DNA of 53,045 nucleotides from CAXSDR01 sp964236445 (GTDB lineage: Bacteria > Actinomycetota > Actinomycetes > Motilibacterales > Motilibacteraceae). Every line of letters starts with the position of its first letter. Position 1 is the first letter of the stretch. The stretch is taken from NCBI GenBank assembly GCA_964236445.1, contig CAXSDR010000007.1:1-53045 (forward strand), given 5' to 3'. The notes under the pieces are model-generated. The model had not been told where the DNA came from. It searched no databases and worked only from the letters and a program-made list of their open reading frames with translations. This document shows positions 43,094-53,045 of this stretch, one piece after another. The position numbers were made by a program, and so were the translations under genes.

Positions 43094-43131
43094 AGGGCCG
43101 GCGCACCTCGAGCTGAGCGCGCGCCGGCCCT
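43094..43131 (-). terminator. Hairpin terminator of the sugar ABC operon
   Basis: AGGGCCGGCGC (43094-43104) and GCGCCGGCCCT (43121-43131) form a perfect 11-bp GC-rich stem 22 bp beyond the permease stop. No T-run follows, as is common in high-GC actinobacteria. Confidence 0.65.
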
Positions 43132-43153
43132 AGAGCGAAAGAGGCCGCGAGAA

Positions 43154-44504
43154 TCACCGGCCGGTCGACTCCCGACGGCGTCGGCTGATGGCGTCGACGC
43201 TCGCGGCGAGGAGCAGCACGCCGCCGGTCACGAGGAAGTTCACGTAGGATTTGTAGCCCATCAGGCCGAGCCCGTTGTCGATCACAGCGATCACCAGACC
43301 GCCGATGATGGCGTCGCGGGCCTTGCCCTTGCCACCGAACAGGCTCGTGCCACCGATGACCGCCGCACCGACGGCGTAGAGCAGCGTGTTGCCGCCTCCG
43401 GAGCTCGCCTGCACGGAGCTCAGGCGCGACGCGACCACGATGCCGCTGATCGCGGCGAACGTGGACCCGATGACGAAGACCGACACCCGCAGGCGCCCCA
43501 CGTTGATGCCGGCGCGTCGGGCCGCCTCGGCGTTGCCGCCGATCGCGTAGAGGTGACGGCCATAGGTCGTGCGGCTCAGCACGAAGGTCGCGACGAGATA
43601 GAGAAGGCCGATCAGCGGCACGACGTAGGGAATGCCGCTCAGCGTGACATTGGGCACGAGCGCCCGGTTGACGCTCAGCGCCCACGTGAAGGCGATGAAC
43701 AGCACGGCCAGGCCGACGATGCGCAGCAGCACGACCGAGAGCCCCGCTCCCACGAGCCCCTTGCTCCGACGGATCTGCAGTTTGCGCAGCTCCACACCGG
43801 CGTAGGCCAGGAGCGTCAGCACCGTGAGTGCCCAACCCACCGGAATGGGCAGGTTGGAGTTCGACAGGTTGTAGATGTGCTTCTCGCGGACGGCGAACGT
43901 GCCACCCTTACCGACGGTGTTGCCGACCGTGTCGCCGAGGACGACGTTCTCGGCGACGGTGAACGGCTCGACGAGGCGGAAGNNNNNNNNNNGGCCACAG
44001 GGAGAGGCCCTGGGCGCCGGGGAAGATCGCCGGAGTCACGACGAAGGACGGGATGCCGACGTAGGAGACCATCGCGCCGGCGAGCAGGCCCGTCAGGACG
44101 CCCGTGCCGAGCGCGGCGAGGATGGCGAGCCACCAGGGGGCGCCGGTGTTGAGCATGAACTTGGCCATGACCGAGGCGCACATGCCACCCGTGACACCTG
44201 CGGACAGGTCGATCTCGCCCAGCAGCAGGACGAAGACAAGTCCCATCGCCAGCACGATGATGGCCGCAGCCTGGGCGAGCAGGTTCGCGAAGTTGCCGGC
44301 GGTCGGGAAGAACTCGGGCTTCAGCGCGGTGAAGAGCGCGCACAGCACGACCAGACCGAGAATGGCCGGCAGGCCGCCGACGTCACCGTTGCGGACGCGA
44401 CTGACGTAGTCGCGGATGGCGTCGCCGACACCGACCGGCTTGCGGTCGTCCACGGCGAAGTCGGAGTCGGCGAGCCCGGCTCGAGCAGCCGTCTGCTGGG
44501 TCAT
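43154..44504 (-). CDS. Sugar ABC transporter permease (XylH-like), interrupted by an assembly gap
   Basis: The N-terminal part (44504 to the gap) has AGGAGA before the ATG and encodes hydrophobic helices with VFVLLLGEIDLSAGVTGGMCA and IPSFVVTPAIF. The C-terminal part (gap to 43154) has TTYGRHLYAIGGNAEAARRAGINV, the cytoplasmic loop that contacts the ATPase, and GTSLFGGKGKARDAIIGGL. Both match xylose/ribose-type permeases (BPD_transp_2). The ten Ns at 43983-43992 do not keep the frame, so the true gap size is unknown. It follows the ATPase gene after 25 bp. Confidence 0.9.
43983..43992. other. Assembly gap (10 N)
   Basis: Ten ambiguous bases interrupt the permease gene. The flanking frames do not join, so the gap is a placeholder rather than a measured length. 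Confidence 0.99.
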
Positions 44505-44529
44505 GATTCTCCTAAGTCAGACGGGTTGG

Positions 44530-45309
44530 TTAAGCGGATGCGTCGGCGGCGGCCGGGGCGAGCCCGATGCTGCCCGAGCGACCGGCCGTAATGAGCTCGA
44601 CGATCTGGCTGTGCGTGACGTCCTTGGTCGCGACGTCGGCAGCCACCCGCCCGAGATAGAGGGCGGTGACACGGTCGGCGACCTCCATGACGTCGACCAT
44701 GTTGTGGGAGATGAGCACCACACCGAGGCCGGCATCCGCGAGGCGGCGGACCAGGTCGAGCACCTGGCGGGTCTGAGCCACACCCAACGCCGCCGTCGGC
44801 TCGTCGAGCAGCACGACCTTGGAGTTCCACAGGACCGCCTTGGCGATGGCGACCGTCTGGCGCTGGCCGCCCGACAGGCTGGCGACGAGCTGGCGCACCG
44901 ACTTGACGGTGCGCACGGAGAGCCCGGCGAGCGTGTCACGCGCCAGGGTCTCCATGGCGGGCTCGTCGAGCATGATGCCCGTGCGCTTCTCGCGCCCCAG
45001 GAACATGTTCTGGACGATGTCGAGGTTGTCGCACAGCGCAAGGTCCTGGTAGACGATCTCGATGCCGAGCGCGGCCGCCTCACGCGGTGAGTGCACCGTC
45101 ACCGGCTCACCACCGAAGAGGTAGTCACCCGAGTCGATGGTGTAGATGCCGGCGACGCACTTGACCAGCGTCGACTTGCCGGCGCCGTTGTCCCCCACCA
45201 GGGCGGTGACCTGACCGGGCATGACCTTCAGGTCGACATCGTGCAGCACGTGCACGGCACCGAAAATCTTGTTGATGCCTCGTAGCTCGAGCAGCGGGGT
45301 GTCGGCCAT
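44530..45309 (-). CDS. Sugar ABC transporter ATP-binding protein (single NBD)
   Basis: ATG 45309 (MADTPLLELRG) has GAGAGG upstream; the product is 259 residues. Walker A is GDNGAGKST, the Q-loop region EIVYQDLAL, the signature SLSGGQRQ, Walker B VVLLDEPTAALG, and the switch His is in VVLISHNM. Unlike two-domain XylG/RbsA proteins it carries one nucleotide-binding domain and must dimerise. It is the middle gene of binding protein - ATPase - permease, and powers import of the sugar bound by the lipoprotein encoded upstream. Confidence 0.95.
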   Translation of the reverse strand: MADTPLLELRGINKIFGAVHVLHDVDLKVMPGQVTALVGDNGAGKSTLVKCVAGIYTIDSGDYLFGGEPVTVHSPREAAALGIEIVYQDLALCDNLDIVQNMFLGREKRTGIMLDEPAMETLARDTLAGLSVRTVKSVRQLVASLSGGQRQTVAIAKAVLWNSKVVLLDEPTAALGVAQTRQVLDLVRRLADAGLGVVLISHNMVDVMEVADRVTALYLGRVAADVATKDVTHSQIVELITAGRSGSIGLAPAAADASA

Positions 45310-45537
45310 GCGGGTGCCTCTCGGGGTTGCAATGGGATGTCCGAAGTGGGGTGCTGGGCCGACTGAGGCCAGCGGCCCCGGCACATCACGGACCCTAGCC
45401 CGTGGTGCACGAGATGTCGCGGGCTGCCTCGGTGTCGGCCGCCGGAGTACGCACAGTGGTCACCAGCCGGTCCGGTGGGCCCCTCGGTGAGGGGCGGGCC
45501 GGGGTCGGTGCTGCCCACCGGCGCTGGAGCCGGACGG

Positions 45538-45580
45538 CCCAAGGACCCGCACCGGCACGAGGCCGGTGCGGGTCCTTGGG
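45538..45580 (-). terminator. 18-bp perfect intercistronic hairpin after the binding-protein gene
   Basis: Bases 45538-45555 and 45563-45580 are exact complements with a 7-nt loop, 11 bp beyond the binding-protein stop. The ATPase gene starts only 229 bp further on, so this may act as a partial terminator or mRNA-stabilising element. That would allow more binding protein than transporter. A smaller CCCCTC-GGT-GAGGGG hairpin lies at 45480-45494. Confidence 0.7.
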
Positions 45581-45591
45581 GTGTCTGCGGA

Positions 45592-46728
45592 CTAGGAGAT
45601 GCCAGCCGCCGTGCACTTGTCGGCGAACTCGCCGGCGCAGACGTCTTCCTTCTTGACCGCACCGTCAGAGATGACCTGCTTGACGCCGTCCTTCTTGATG
45701 GTGATCGGGTCCAGCAGCACCGAGGGAACGTCGCGGGCGCCATCGGCGTCCTTGGTCGTGCCGTTGGTCTCGACCTTCTGGCCCTGCAGCAGCGCCACGG
45801 CCGCCTTGGCGAGCGCGCCGGCCTCCTGGGTGGCGGGCTTGTAGACGGTCATGCACTGCTTGCCCGCCAGGATGTTCTGCAGCCCGACGACCGAGGCATC
45901 CTGACCGGTGACGGCCACGCCGGTGATCTTGGCCTTGTCCAGCGTCTGGATCGCCGCGTTGCCCAGGGTGTCGTTGGCCGCGAGAACGCCGTTGACCTTG
46001 CCGCCGGATGCGGTCAGGAGCTGCTCGAAGACGGTCAGGGCCACGTCGGGCTTCCAACCGGGAACGGGCTGCTCGCCGACCTTCTTGTAGTTGGCGATCT
46101 TGTCGAGCACCGCGTGGGCGCCGGACGCGAACAGGGTCGCGTTGTTGTCGTCGGGTGAACCGTCGAGATAGACGATGTTCGACTTCTTGTCGCCGAGGCA
46201 GTCGGCGAGGCCCTGGCCCAGCAGGCCACCGACCTTGGCGTTGTCGAAGGAGATGTAGGCCTCCGCCGAACCGCCGAGGGTCAGGCGGTCGTAGTCGAGG
46301 GTCTTGACGCCTGACGCCTTGGCCTTGGTCTCGATGGCCGCGCCCGACTTGCTGTCGAGGTTGACGATCGCGAGGACGGTCACGCCCTGCGTGATCATCT
46401 GGTCGGCGATGGTCTGCATCTTGGTGGCGTCGCCGCCGGCGTTCTGGATGTCGTACTGCACGCCGGCGTCCTTGAGGGCCTTCTCCAGGACGGGGTGGTC
46501 CTGCGACTCCCAACGCGGTGACGTCGCGCTGTCGGGAAGGATGATGCCGACCTTGCCCTTGGGAGCCGTGGCAGCGCCAGTGGACGTGCCAGTGGACGTG
46601 CCCGTGGTTGCGCCAGTGTCGGCCGGGGTGCTGGTCGAGCTACTGCTGCTGCCGCCACAGGCCGTCAGGCCCAGGGACGCAATCGCGACGAGGCCGATGC
46701 CGAGTCGCTGGGTGCGCTTGATCCTCAT
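45592..46728 (-). CDS. Sugar ABC transporter substrate-binding lipoprotein (XylF-like)
   Basis: ATG 46728 (MRIKRTQRLG) is preceded by GGAG; the product is 378 residues. A lipoprotein signal ends in LTACGG (Cys24), followed by a Ser/Thr/Gly linker with repeated TGTS. The periplasmic-binding-protein type 1 fold shows VGIILPDSATSPRWESQDHP, DQMITQGVTVLAIVNLDS, VKTLDYDRL and VLAANDTLGNAAI, all typical of D-xylose-binding XylF. Pentose import is likely but not proven, as no pentose catabolic genes are in the window. It is the first gene of the ABC operon. Confidence 0.94.
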   Translation of the reverse strand: MRIKRTQRLGIGLVAIASLGLTACGGSSSSSTSTPADTGATTGTSTGTSTGAATAPKGKVGIILPDSATSPRWESQDHPVLEKALKDAGVQYDIQNAGGDATKMQTIADQMITQGVTVLAIVNLDSKSGAAIETKAKASGVKTLDYDRLTLGGSAEAYISFDNAKVGGLLGQGLADCLGDKKSNIVYLDGSPDDNNATLFASGAHAVLDKIANYKKVGEQPVPGWKPDVALTVFEQLLTASGGKVNGVLAANDTLGNAAIQTLDKAKITGVAVTGQDASVVGLQNILAGKQCMTVYKPATQEAGALAKAAVALLQGQKVETNGTTKDADGARDVPSVLLDPITIKKDGVKQVISDGAVKKEDVCAGEFADKCTAAGIS

Positions 46729-46833
46729 ACGGTGAGCTCCGTCATTTCGATGTCCAGGGAGTCCCCCGCGAGTGCGGAGGAATGTTGTTGCCCAGAACGT
46801 AGCGCCAGACCACCGTGCTATGCCCGCAATCTC

Positions 46834-46851
46834 GGTAACACTTCGATAACC
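46834..46851 (-). promoter_or_regulatory. Candidate operator upstream of the sugar ABC operon
   Basis: An 18-bp imperfect palindrome (GGTAACACTTCGATAACC on the plus strand) lies about 105 bp upstream of the binding-protein start. Its symmetry and AT-rich half-sites are of the kind bound by LacI- or ROK-type sugar repressors. No such regulator is encoded nearby. Confidence 0.3.
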
Positions 46852-46885
46852 AAACGGACGCAGAGGTGTGCTGGGGAGCCGCTTC

Positions 46886-47257
46886 TCACAGTTTTGCCCG
46901 AAACGTGTGGCCGTCGAGAGCCTGCGTGACGAGCTCGACCTCGCGTCCGACGCGCACCAGTCGGGCTCCCTCGATTTCGTAGGCGCGCACCGTCGACTCG
47001 ATCGCCTCGGCGGGAATTCGGCCCCGGAGCTCGTCACGGGCGGTCGCGAGGCCGTGGCGGGACGCGACGATGCCGGCCGAGACGCAGTGCTGCGCGAAGC
47101 GCGCGAGGGCGAGGGGATGGCGCCGCAGCACCTCGTAGGCGCGGTAGTCGGCCGGGCACAGGTCGAGCAGCCACGCGGCAGCCGAGCGCTCCCAGCCCTC
47201 GGCACCGGGCAGGCGCACCTGTTCGGGCCAGCCCGGTGGCCCGGGTCGGGCGCTCAC
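46886..47257 (-). CDS. Conserved hypothetical actinobacterial protein next to acnA
   Basis: GTG 47257 gives 123 residues. The sequence has WERSAAAWLLDLCPADYRAYEVLRRHP (about residues 22-48), followed by an Ala/Arg-rich helical region ending in GARLVRVGREVELV. I recognise it only as a type of short conserved actinobacterial protein without known function. It starts 13 bp beyond the acnA stop on the same strand and is probably co-transcribed with it. No signal peptide or membrane helix is visible. Confidence 0.75.
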   Translation of the reverse strand: MSARPGPPGWPEQVRLPGAEGWERSAAAWLLDLCPADYRAYEVLRRHPLALARFAQHCVSAGIVASRHGLATARDELRGRIPAEAIESTVRAYEIEGARLVRVGREVELVTQALDGHTFRAKL

Positions 47258-47270
47258 CGACGACCCCCGC

Positions 47271-50090
<2,820 letters not shown>

Positions 50091-50213
50091 GTCGCGTCTC
50101 CCTCTCCCCGTGCGGCGGCGTCCAGTCCCGGGGTCGGAGCGGATCGGTGAAACGGTGCGCGGGAGGGCCCCATCGTATGAGGTGGGCCCGACGGTTCTTC
50201 CTCGCGGTCGACC

Positions 50214-52001
50214 TCAGGAGCCCGTCGTCGGCCCGATCCACTGCTGGTTCGCGGCGCCGCGACAGCTCCAGAGAATCAGCTGGGTGCCGTTCGCGGTATT
50301 GCTCGCCGGGTCGTCCAGGCAGCGACCGGACTGCGGGTTCTGCCACAGGGTGCCCGTCGTGCCGCTGCGGCGCCACTGCTGCGCGCCGGTCCCGTTGCAG
50401 TCCCAGAGCTGCACCTTCGTGCCGTTGGCCGTGCCGCCTCCCCTCACGTCCATGCACTTGCCCAGGGTCGTCAGCGTGCCGTTGGCGTTTGCGGTCCAGT
50501 GCTGGTCGACCGCCCCGGTGAGGCAGCTCCACAGCTGCACAGGGGCACCTGTCGCACCGGTGTCGCTGCCGCTGACGTCGATGCACGCGCCACCGATGCC
50601 CTTGATCGTGCCGGCGGTCGAGGAGGCCGCAGGGGGACGCAGCCGGTAGACCGTGCCGCTGGCGTCGTCGGTCGCCAGGATGCTGCCGTCACGGTCGACC
50701 ACAGTGTCGACCGGCCGGCCCCAGGACGAGGTGGAGGTGCCGTCGGAGCTCAGCCAGCCGGTGACGAAGTCCTGCTGGTCCCCGGGGCCGCCGGCAGTCC
50801 AGGGGAAGTTGACGAGCTTGTAACCGGTGGGCACGGACCGGTTCCACGAGCCGTGCAGCGCGACGATGGCGCCGAGGTCCGGCGCCGTCGTGCCCTGGGT
50901 GAACGTCAGGCCGAGCGGAGCGGAGTGGGCCTGGATGCCGAGCGTGACGGGCGTCGCGGTCGCACAGTCGGCCTTGGACCCGTCGGCGTTGAACTGCACG
51001 TCACGGTCGAACGGCATGTTGCGCAGCGTCGTGTCGGGGCTCGGGTTGCAGAAGGGCCAGCCGAAGAACGCTCCCGTCGTCACGTGGACGAACTCCTCCG
51101 GCGGGTGGTTGTCGACGTACGCCGTCAGCACCTTGGCGTAGTCGCCGACGCCGTCCCCGTCGACGTCGCGGTTGTCAGGCACTGCGATGTTGTCGCGGTT
51201 GTTGGCGACGGCCCACAGGTCGGTGGTGCCCGGCACGAAGGCCAGCCCCTCGGCGTTGCGCAGGCCGTGCACGACGAGCGCGCGGTTGGCGTTGTGGCCG
51301 TTCGCGTCATAGCGGTAGATCGCCGCGCGAAGCGGGTCGCTCACGGTGTCCTCGACGCACGCGTTGCAGGTCGAGGCGATCGAGACGTAGAGCGTGTCGC
51401 CGGTCACCGCGATGTTCTTGAGCGCGTGGGCGTAGGCGCCACCCAGCTCCGGCGTGCTGGCGTTCGGCAGCCCGTCGACCACCGCGGTGCCGGCGCGTGC
51501 CGTCAGGTCACCGTTGGAGTAGGGGTAGCGCACGACCTTGTTGCTCTGTGAGATGAACAGGTTCATCGCGCCGTCGACCGGGGCGAAGAGCATGTCGTGA
51601 GGTTGGGTGAGGCCGGTGACGAAGTCGCTGACCTGACCGGTCGGACGGATGATCTCGACCTTGCCCGTGCTCGGCTGGGAGACCAGGGCGTCACCGCTCG
51701 GCGTCACGGTGATGAAGCGGGCGCTCGGGATCCGGGCGAACACGGACGCCGTCCAGCCGGCCGGCACCGTCAGCGTCCGCGCCACGTCGAAGGGCGCGGT
51801 GTTGAGCCCGGCGGGCACCGACACGGTCACGGTCTGGCGTGCGGTCGCTGCATGCGCGCTGCTCTGCAGCCCGGGGAACGAGAACGACGACGAGGGGGCT
51901 GTCACGCCCGCCGCGGCAACGAGGGCGACGGCGCTGACGACGACCGCGGCTCGGTTGCGTCGCAGCCGTGGTGCGAGCACGAAGAAGGACGGCAGCGGCA
52001 T
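50214..52001 (-). CDS. Secreted glucose/sorbosone dehydrogenase-like beta-propeller with ricin-type lectin domain
   Basis: AGGAGC precedes ATG 52001 (MPLPSFFVLAPR); the product is 595 residues. A signal peptide (about 1-50, ending AHAA) is followed by a PQQ-type sugar dehydrogenase-like propeller (about 70-455), with LTQPHDMLFAP, NAEGLAFVPGT and ALHGSWNRSVPTGYKLV. The C-terminal ~125 residues are a ricin-B beta-trefoil with three QxW-type repeats (QLWSC..DQHW, QLWDC..AQQW, ILWSC..NQQW). It likely binds polysaccharide outside the cell and may oxidise a sugar; PQQ use is unproven. Confidence 0.9.
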   Translation of the reverse strand: MPLPSFFVLAPRLRRNRAAVVVSAVALVAAAGVTAPSSSFSFPGLQSSAHAATARQTVTVSVPAGLNTAPFDVARTLTVPAGWTASVFARIPSARFITVTPSGDALVSQPSTGKVEIIRPTGQVSDFVTGLTQPHDMLFAPVDGAMNLFISQSNKVVRYPYSNGDLTARAGTAVVDGLPNASTPELGGAYAHALKNIAVTGDTLYVSIASTCNACVEDTVSDPLRAAIYRYDANGHNANRALVVHGLRNAEGLAFVPGTTDLWAVANNRDNIAVPDNRDVDGDGVGDYAKVLTAYVDNHPPEEFVHVTTGAFFGWPFCNPSPDTTLRNMPFDRDVQFNADGSKADCATATPVTLGIQAHSAPLGLTFTQGTTAPDLGAIVALHGSWNRSVPTGYKLVNFPWTAGGPGDQQDFVTGWLSSDGTSTSSWGRPVDTVVDRDGSILATDDASGTVYRLRPPAASSTAGTIKGIGGACIDVSGSDTGATGAPVQLWSCLTGAVDQHWTANANGTLTTLGKCMDVRGGGTANGTKVQLWDCNGTGAQQWRRSGTTGTLWQNPQSGRCLDDPASNTANGTQLILWSCRGAANQQWIGPTTGS

Positions 52002-52126
52002 GGGGGCTCCTCTGGCGGTGGAAGGCCCCCGGGCACCGTTGCCCGATGCGCCCCGTATCTCATGCTTTGCAGCGATTAGTACCACTTTGCGGGCCGAAGG
52101 GAAACAGCCTGAGGTCCGGGTTGGGC

Positions 52127-52190
52127 GCGTACGCCGTCCCGCCGGACCGACGGACCGCCGGCGCGGTCCGGCGTTCCGGGTGGCGTACGC
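52127..52190. repeat. Nested inverted repeats between divergent genes
   Basis: An outer pair GCGTACGCC (52127-52135) / GGCGTACGC (52182-52190) encloses an inner pair GCCGGACCG (52141-52149) / CGGTCCGGC (52164-52172). All arms are perfect. The structure lies 26 bp upstream of the hydrolase start, in the gap between it and the lectin-propeller gene. It could be a leader hairpin or operator pair. Confidence 0.5.
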
Positions 52191-52215
52191 AGGACGTGAC
52201 GGTCACGATGAGCCG

Positions 52216-52902
52216 GTGATCGCTGAGTCCATCGCCGTAAGCGCCGACCTCCGGCTGACGTGCCATGTCGCTGGAGACGCGGACTCGACGCCCGTCGTGA
52301 TGCTGCACGCGCTCGGTGAGACGGGTGCCGACTGGGAGATCGTTGCTCCGGCATTCGCGCGCGACCACCGCGTGATCGCCCCGGACATGCGTGGGCACGG
52401 TGCCAGCGACTGGCCAGGTGTCTACTCCTTCGAGCTGATGCGTGACGACGTGATCGCCCTGCTGGACGCTCTGGGCCTCGACGATGTCGTCCTCGTCGGC
52501 CACTCGATGGGAGCGGTGGTGGCGTGGCTGGTCGCGATGGCTCAGCCGCAGCGGGTACGCCGGTTGGTCGTGGAGGACGCTCCGCTGCCGTTCCCCCGTG
52601 AGACTCCGGTTCGCGAGCGCCCCGACGTGGCACTGCCGTTCGACTGGGACACGGTCGCGGCAATCGCAGCGCAGACCAACGACCCGGAACGGATCTGGTG
52701 GAGACACCTTCCCGGCCTCGCGATGCCGACCCTCGTTGTCGGGGGTGGACCCACCAGCACGATTCCGCAGGAGCTGCTCGCCGAAGCCGCAGCGCTCGTG
52801 CGTCAGGGGACGATGGTGACGATCCCTGCAGGCCATCACGTGCACAGCACCGAGCCGCAAGCGTTCACCGACACCGTGCTTCGCTGGCTTCACGACGTGT
52901 GA
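52216..52902 (+). CDS. Alpha/beta-fold hydrolase
   Basis: GTG 52216 gives 228 residues; the long upstream frame is antisense to the lectin-propeller gene. The alpha/beta hydrolase pattern is clear: VVMLHALGETGADW, HRVIAPDMRGHGASDWPG, the nucleophile Ser in VLVGHSMGAV, MPTLVVGGG and the C-terminal catalytic His in PAGHHVHS. The lid region is short. Substrate cannot be assigned. It is divergent from the secreted propeller-lectin gene. Confidence 0.85.
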   Translation: MIAESIAVSADLRLTCHVAGDADSTPVVMLHALGETGADWEIVAPAFARDHRVIAPDMRGHGASDWPGVYSFELMRDDVIALLDALGLDDVVLVGHSMGAVVAWLVAMAQPQRVRRLVVEDAPLPFPRETPVRERPDVALPFDWDTVAAIAAQTNDPERIWWRHLPGLAMPTLVVGGGPTSTIPQELLAEAAALVRQGTMVTIPAGHHVHSTEPQAFTDTVLRWLHDV

Positions 52903-52969
52903 GGGCGCCCGAGCACACGGGGCTGCTTGTCGTGAGGGGTCGGCGGCTTGCTCGACAGTCGCCGAGGCC

Positions 52970-53045
52970 TCACGTGTCACTTCCGCCGTTGGCGGCGAGC
53001 AGGCGTGCGACGGTGCATGCCCAGTCGAGGGTGGTGAGGGGGTCG
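52970..53045 (-). CDS. 3' end of a gene entering from the right edge
   Basis: On the minus strand the last 24 codons read DPLTTLDWACTVARLLAANG and end at a TGA (52970-52972). The frame is open to the window edge and has coding-like composition. The product is not recognisable from this length. Confidence 0.4.
   Translation of the reverse strand, partial: DPLTTLDWACTVARLLAANGGSDT

Noticed and set aside
46729..46885. A defined -35/-10 promoter for the sugar ABC operon
   Set aside because: Several partial matches exist, but none has both a convincing -35 and -10 at proper spacing.

Overview
The window is high-GC, densely coded DNA with many GTG starts and 4-base start/stop overlaps. Gene content points to an actinobacterium: coproporphyrin-type haem genes (hemE, hemG/cgoX, hemQ), a DUF3000 protein beside an orphan LuxR-type regulator, stand-alone LigC and Prim-PolC, and the maltooligosyl-trehalose pathway. 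The exact lineage cannot be fixed from this sequence. No rRNA, tRNA, CRISPR array or intact insertion sequence was seen. A run of ten Ns at 43983-43992 marks an assembly gap inside a permease gene.

Layout. 1-6.7 kb: glycogen debranching (glgX, 5' truncated), treY, a small zinc-ribbon membrane protein, a convergent PPK2 kinase and treZ, closing in a perfect 27-bp-arm hairpin that contains the stop codons of both converging genes. 6.7-14.7 kb: zapE, a RibD-type reductase, a frameshifted hydrolase relic, DoxX, a DNA-repair group (LigC, Prim-PolC and an uncharacterised partner) and an MFS exporter with a divergent MmyB-like regulator. 14.9-20 kb: a GAF-SpoIIE phosphatase overlapping a universal stress protein, msrB, then a divergent MocR/YczE pair with a LysE exporter. 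20.2-23.6 kb: a secreted 1139-residue subtilase-fold protease whose active site looks sedolisin-like.

23.7-30.8 kb is the accessory part. It holds a phosphopantetheinyl transferase, methylmalonyl-CoA epimerase, a MeaB that has lost its P-loop, only the last ~85 residues of a methylmalonyl-CoA mutase, a type II thioesterase, two NodD-like LysR regulators and a damaged enoylreductase-ketoreductase piece of a modular polyketide synthase. It reads as the collapsed remains of a polyketide cluster with its methylmalonyl-CoA supply genes. Several reading frames and translational overlaps are still intact, so residual or repurposed function cannot be excluded.

31-43 kb returns to core genes: hemQ/hemG, a DUF4349 lipoprotein, two PRC-barrel proteins behind hemE (whose product ends in eight Ala-Thr-Asp repeats), DUF3000, an atypical WhiI-like response regulator, an RNase D family protein and dxs. 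43-47 kb is a xylose-type sugar ABC transporter (binding protein, ATPase, permease) with an intercistronic hairpin and terminators. 47-53 kb holds acnA, a secreted glucose/sorbosone-dehydrogenase-like protein with a ricin-type lectin domain, an alpha/beta hydrolase and the 3' end of one more gene.
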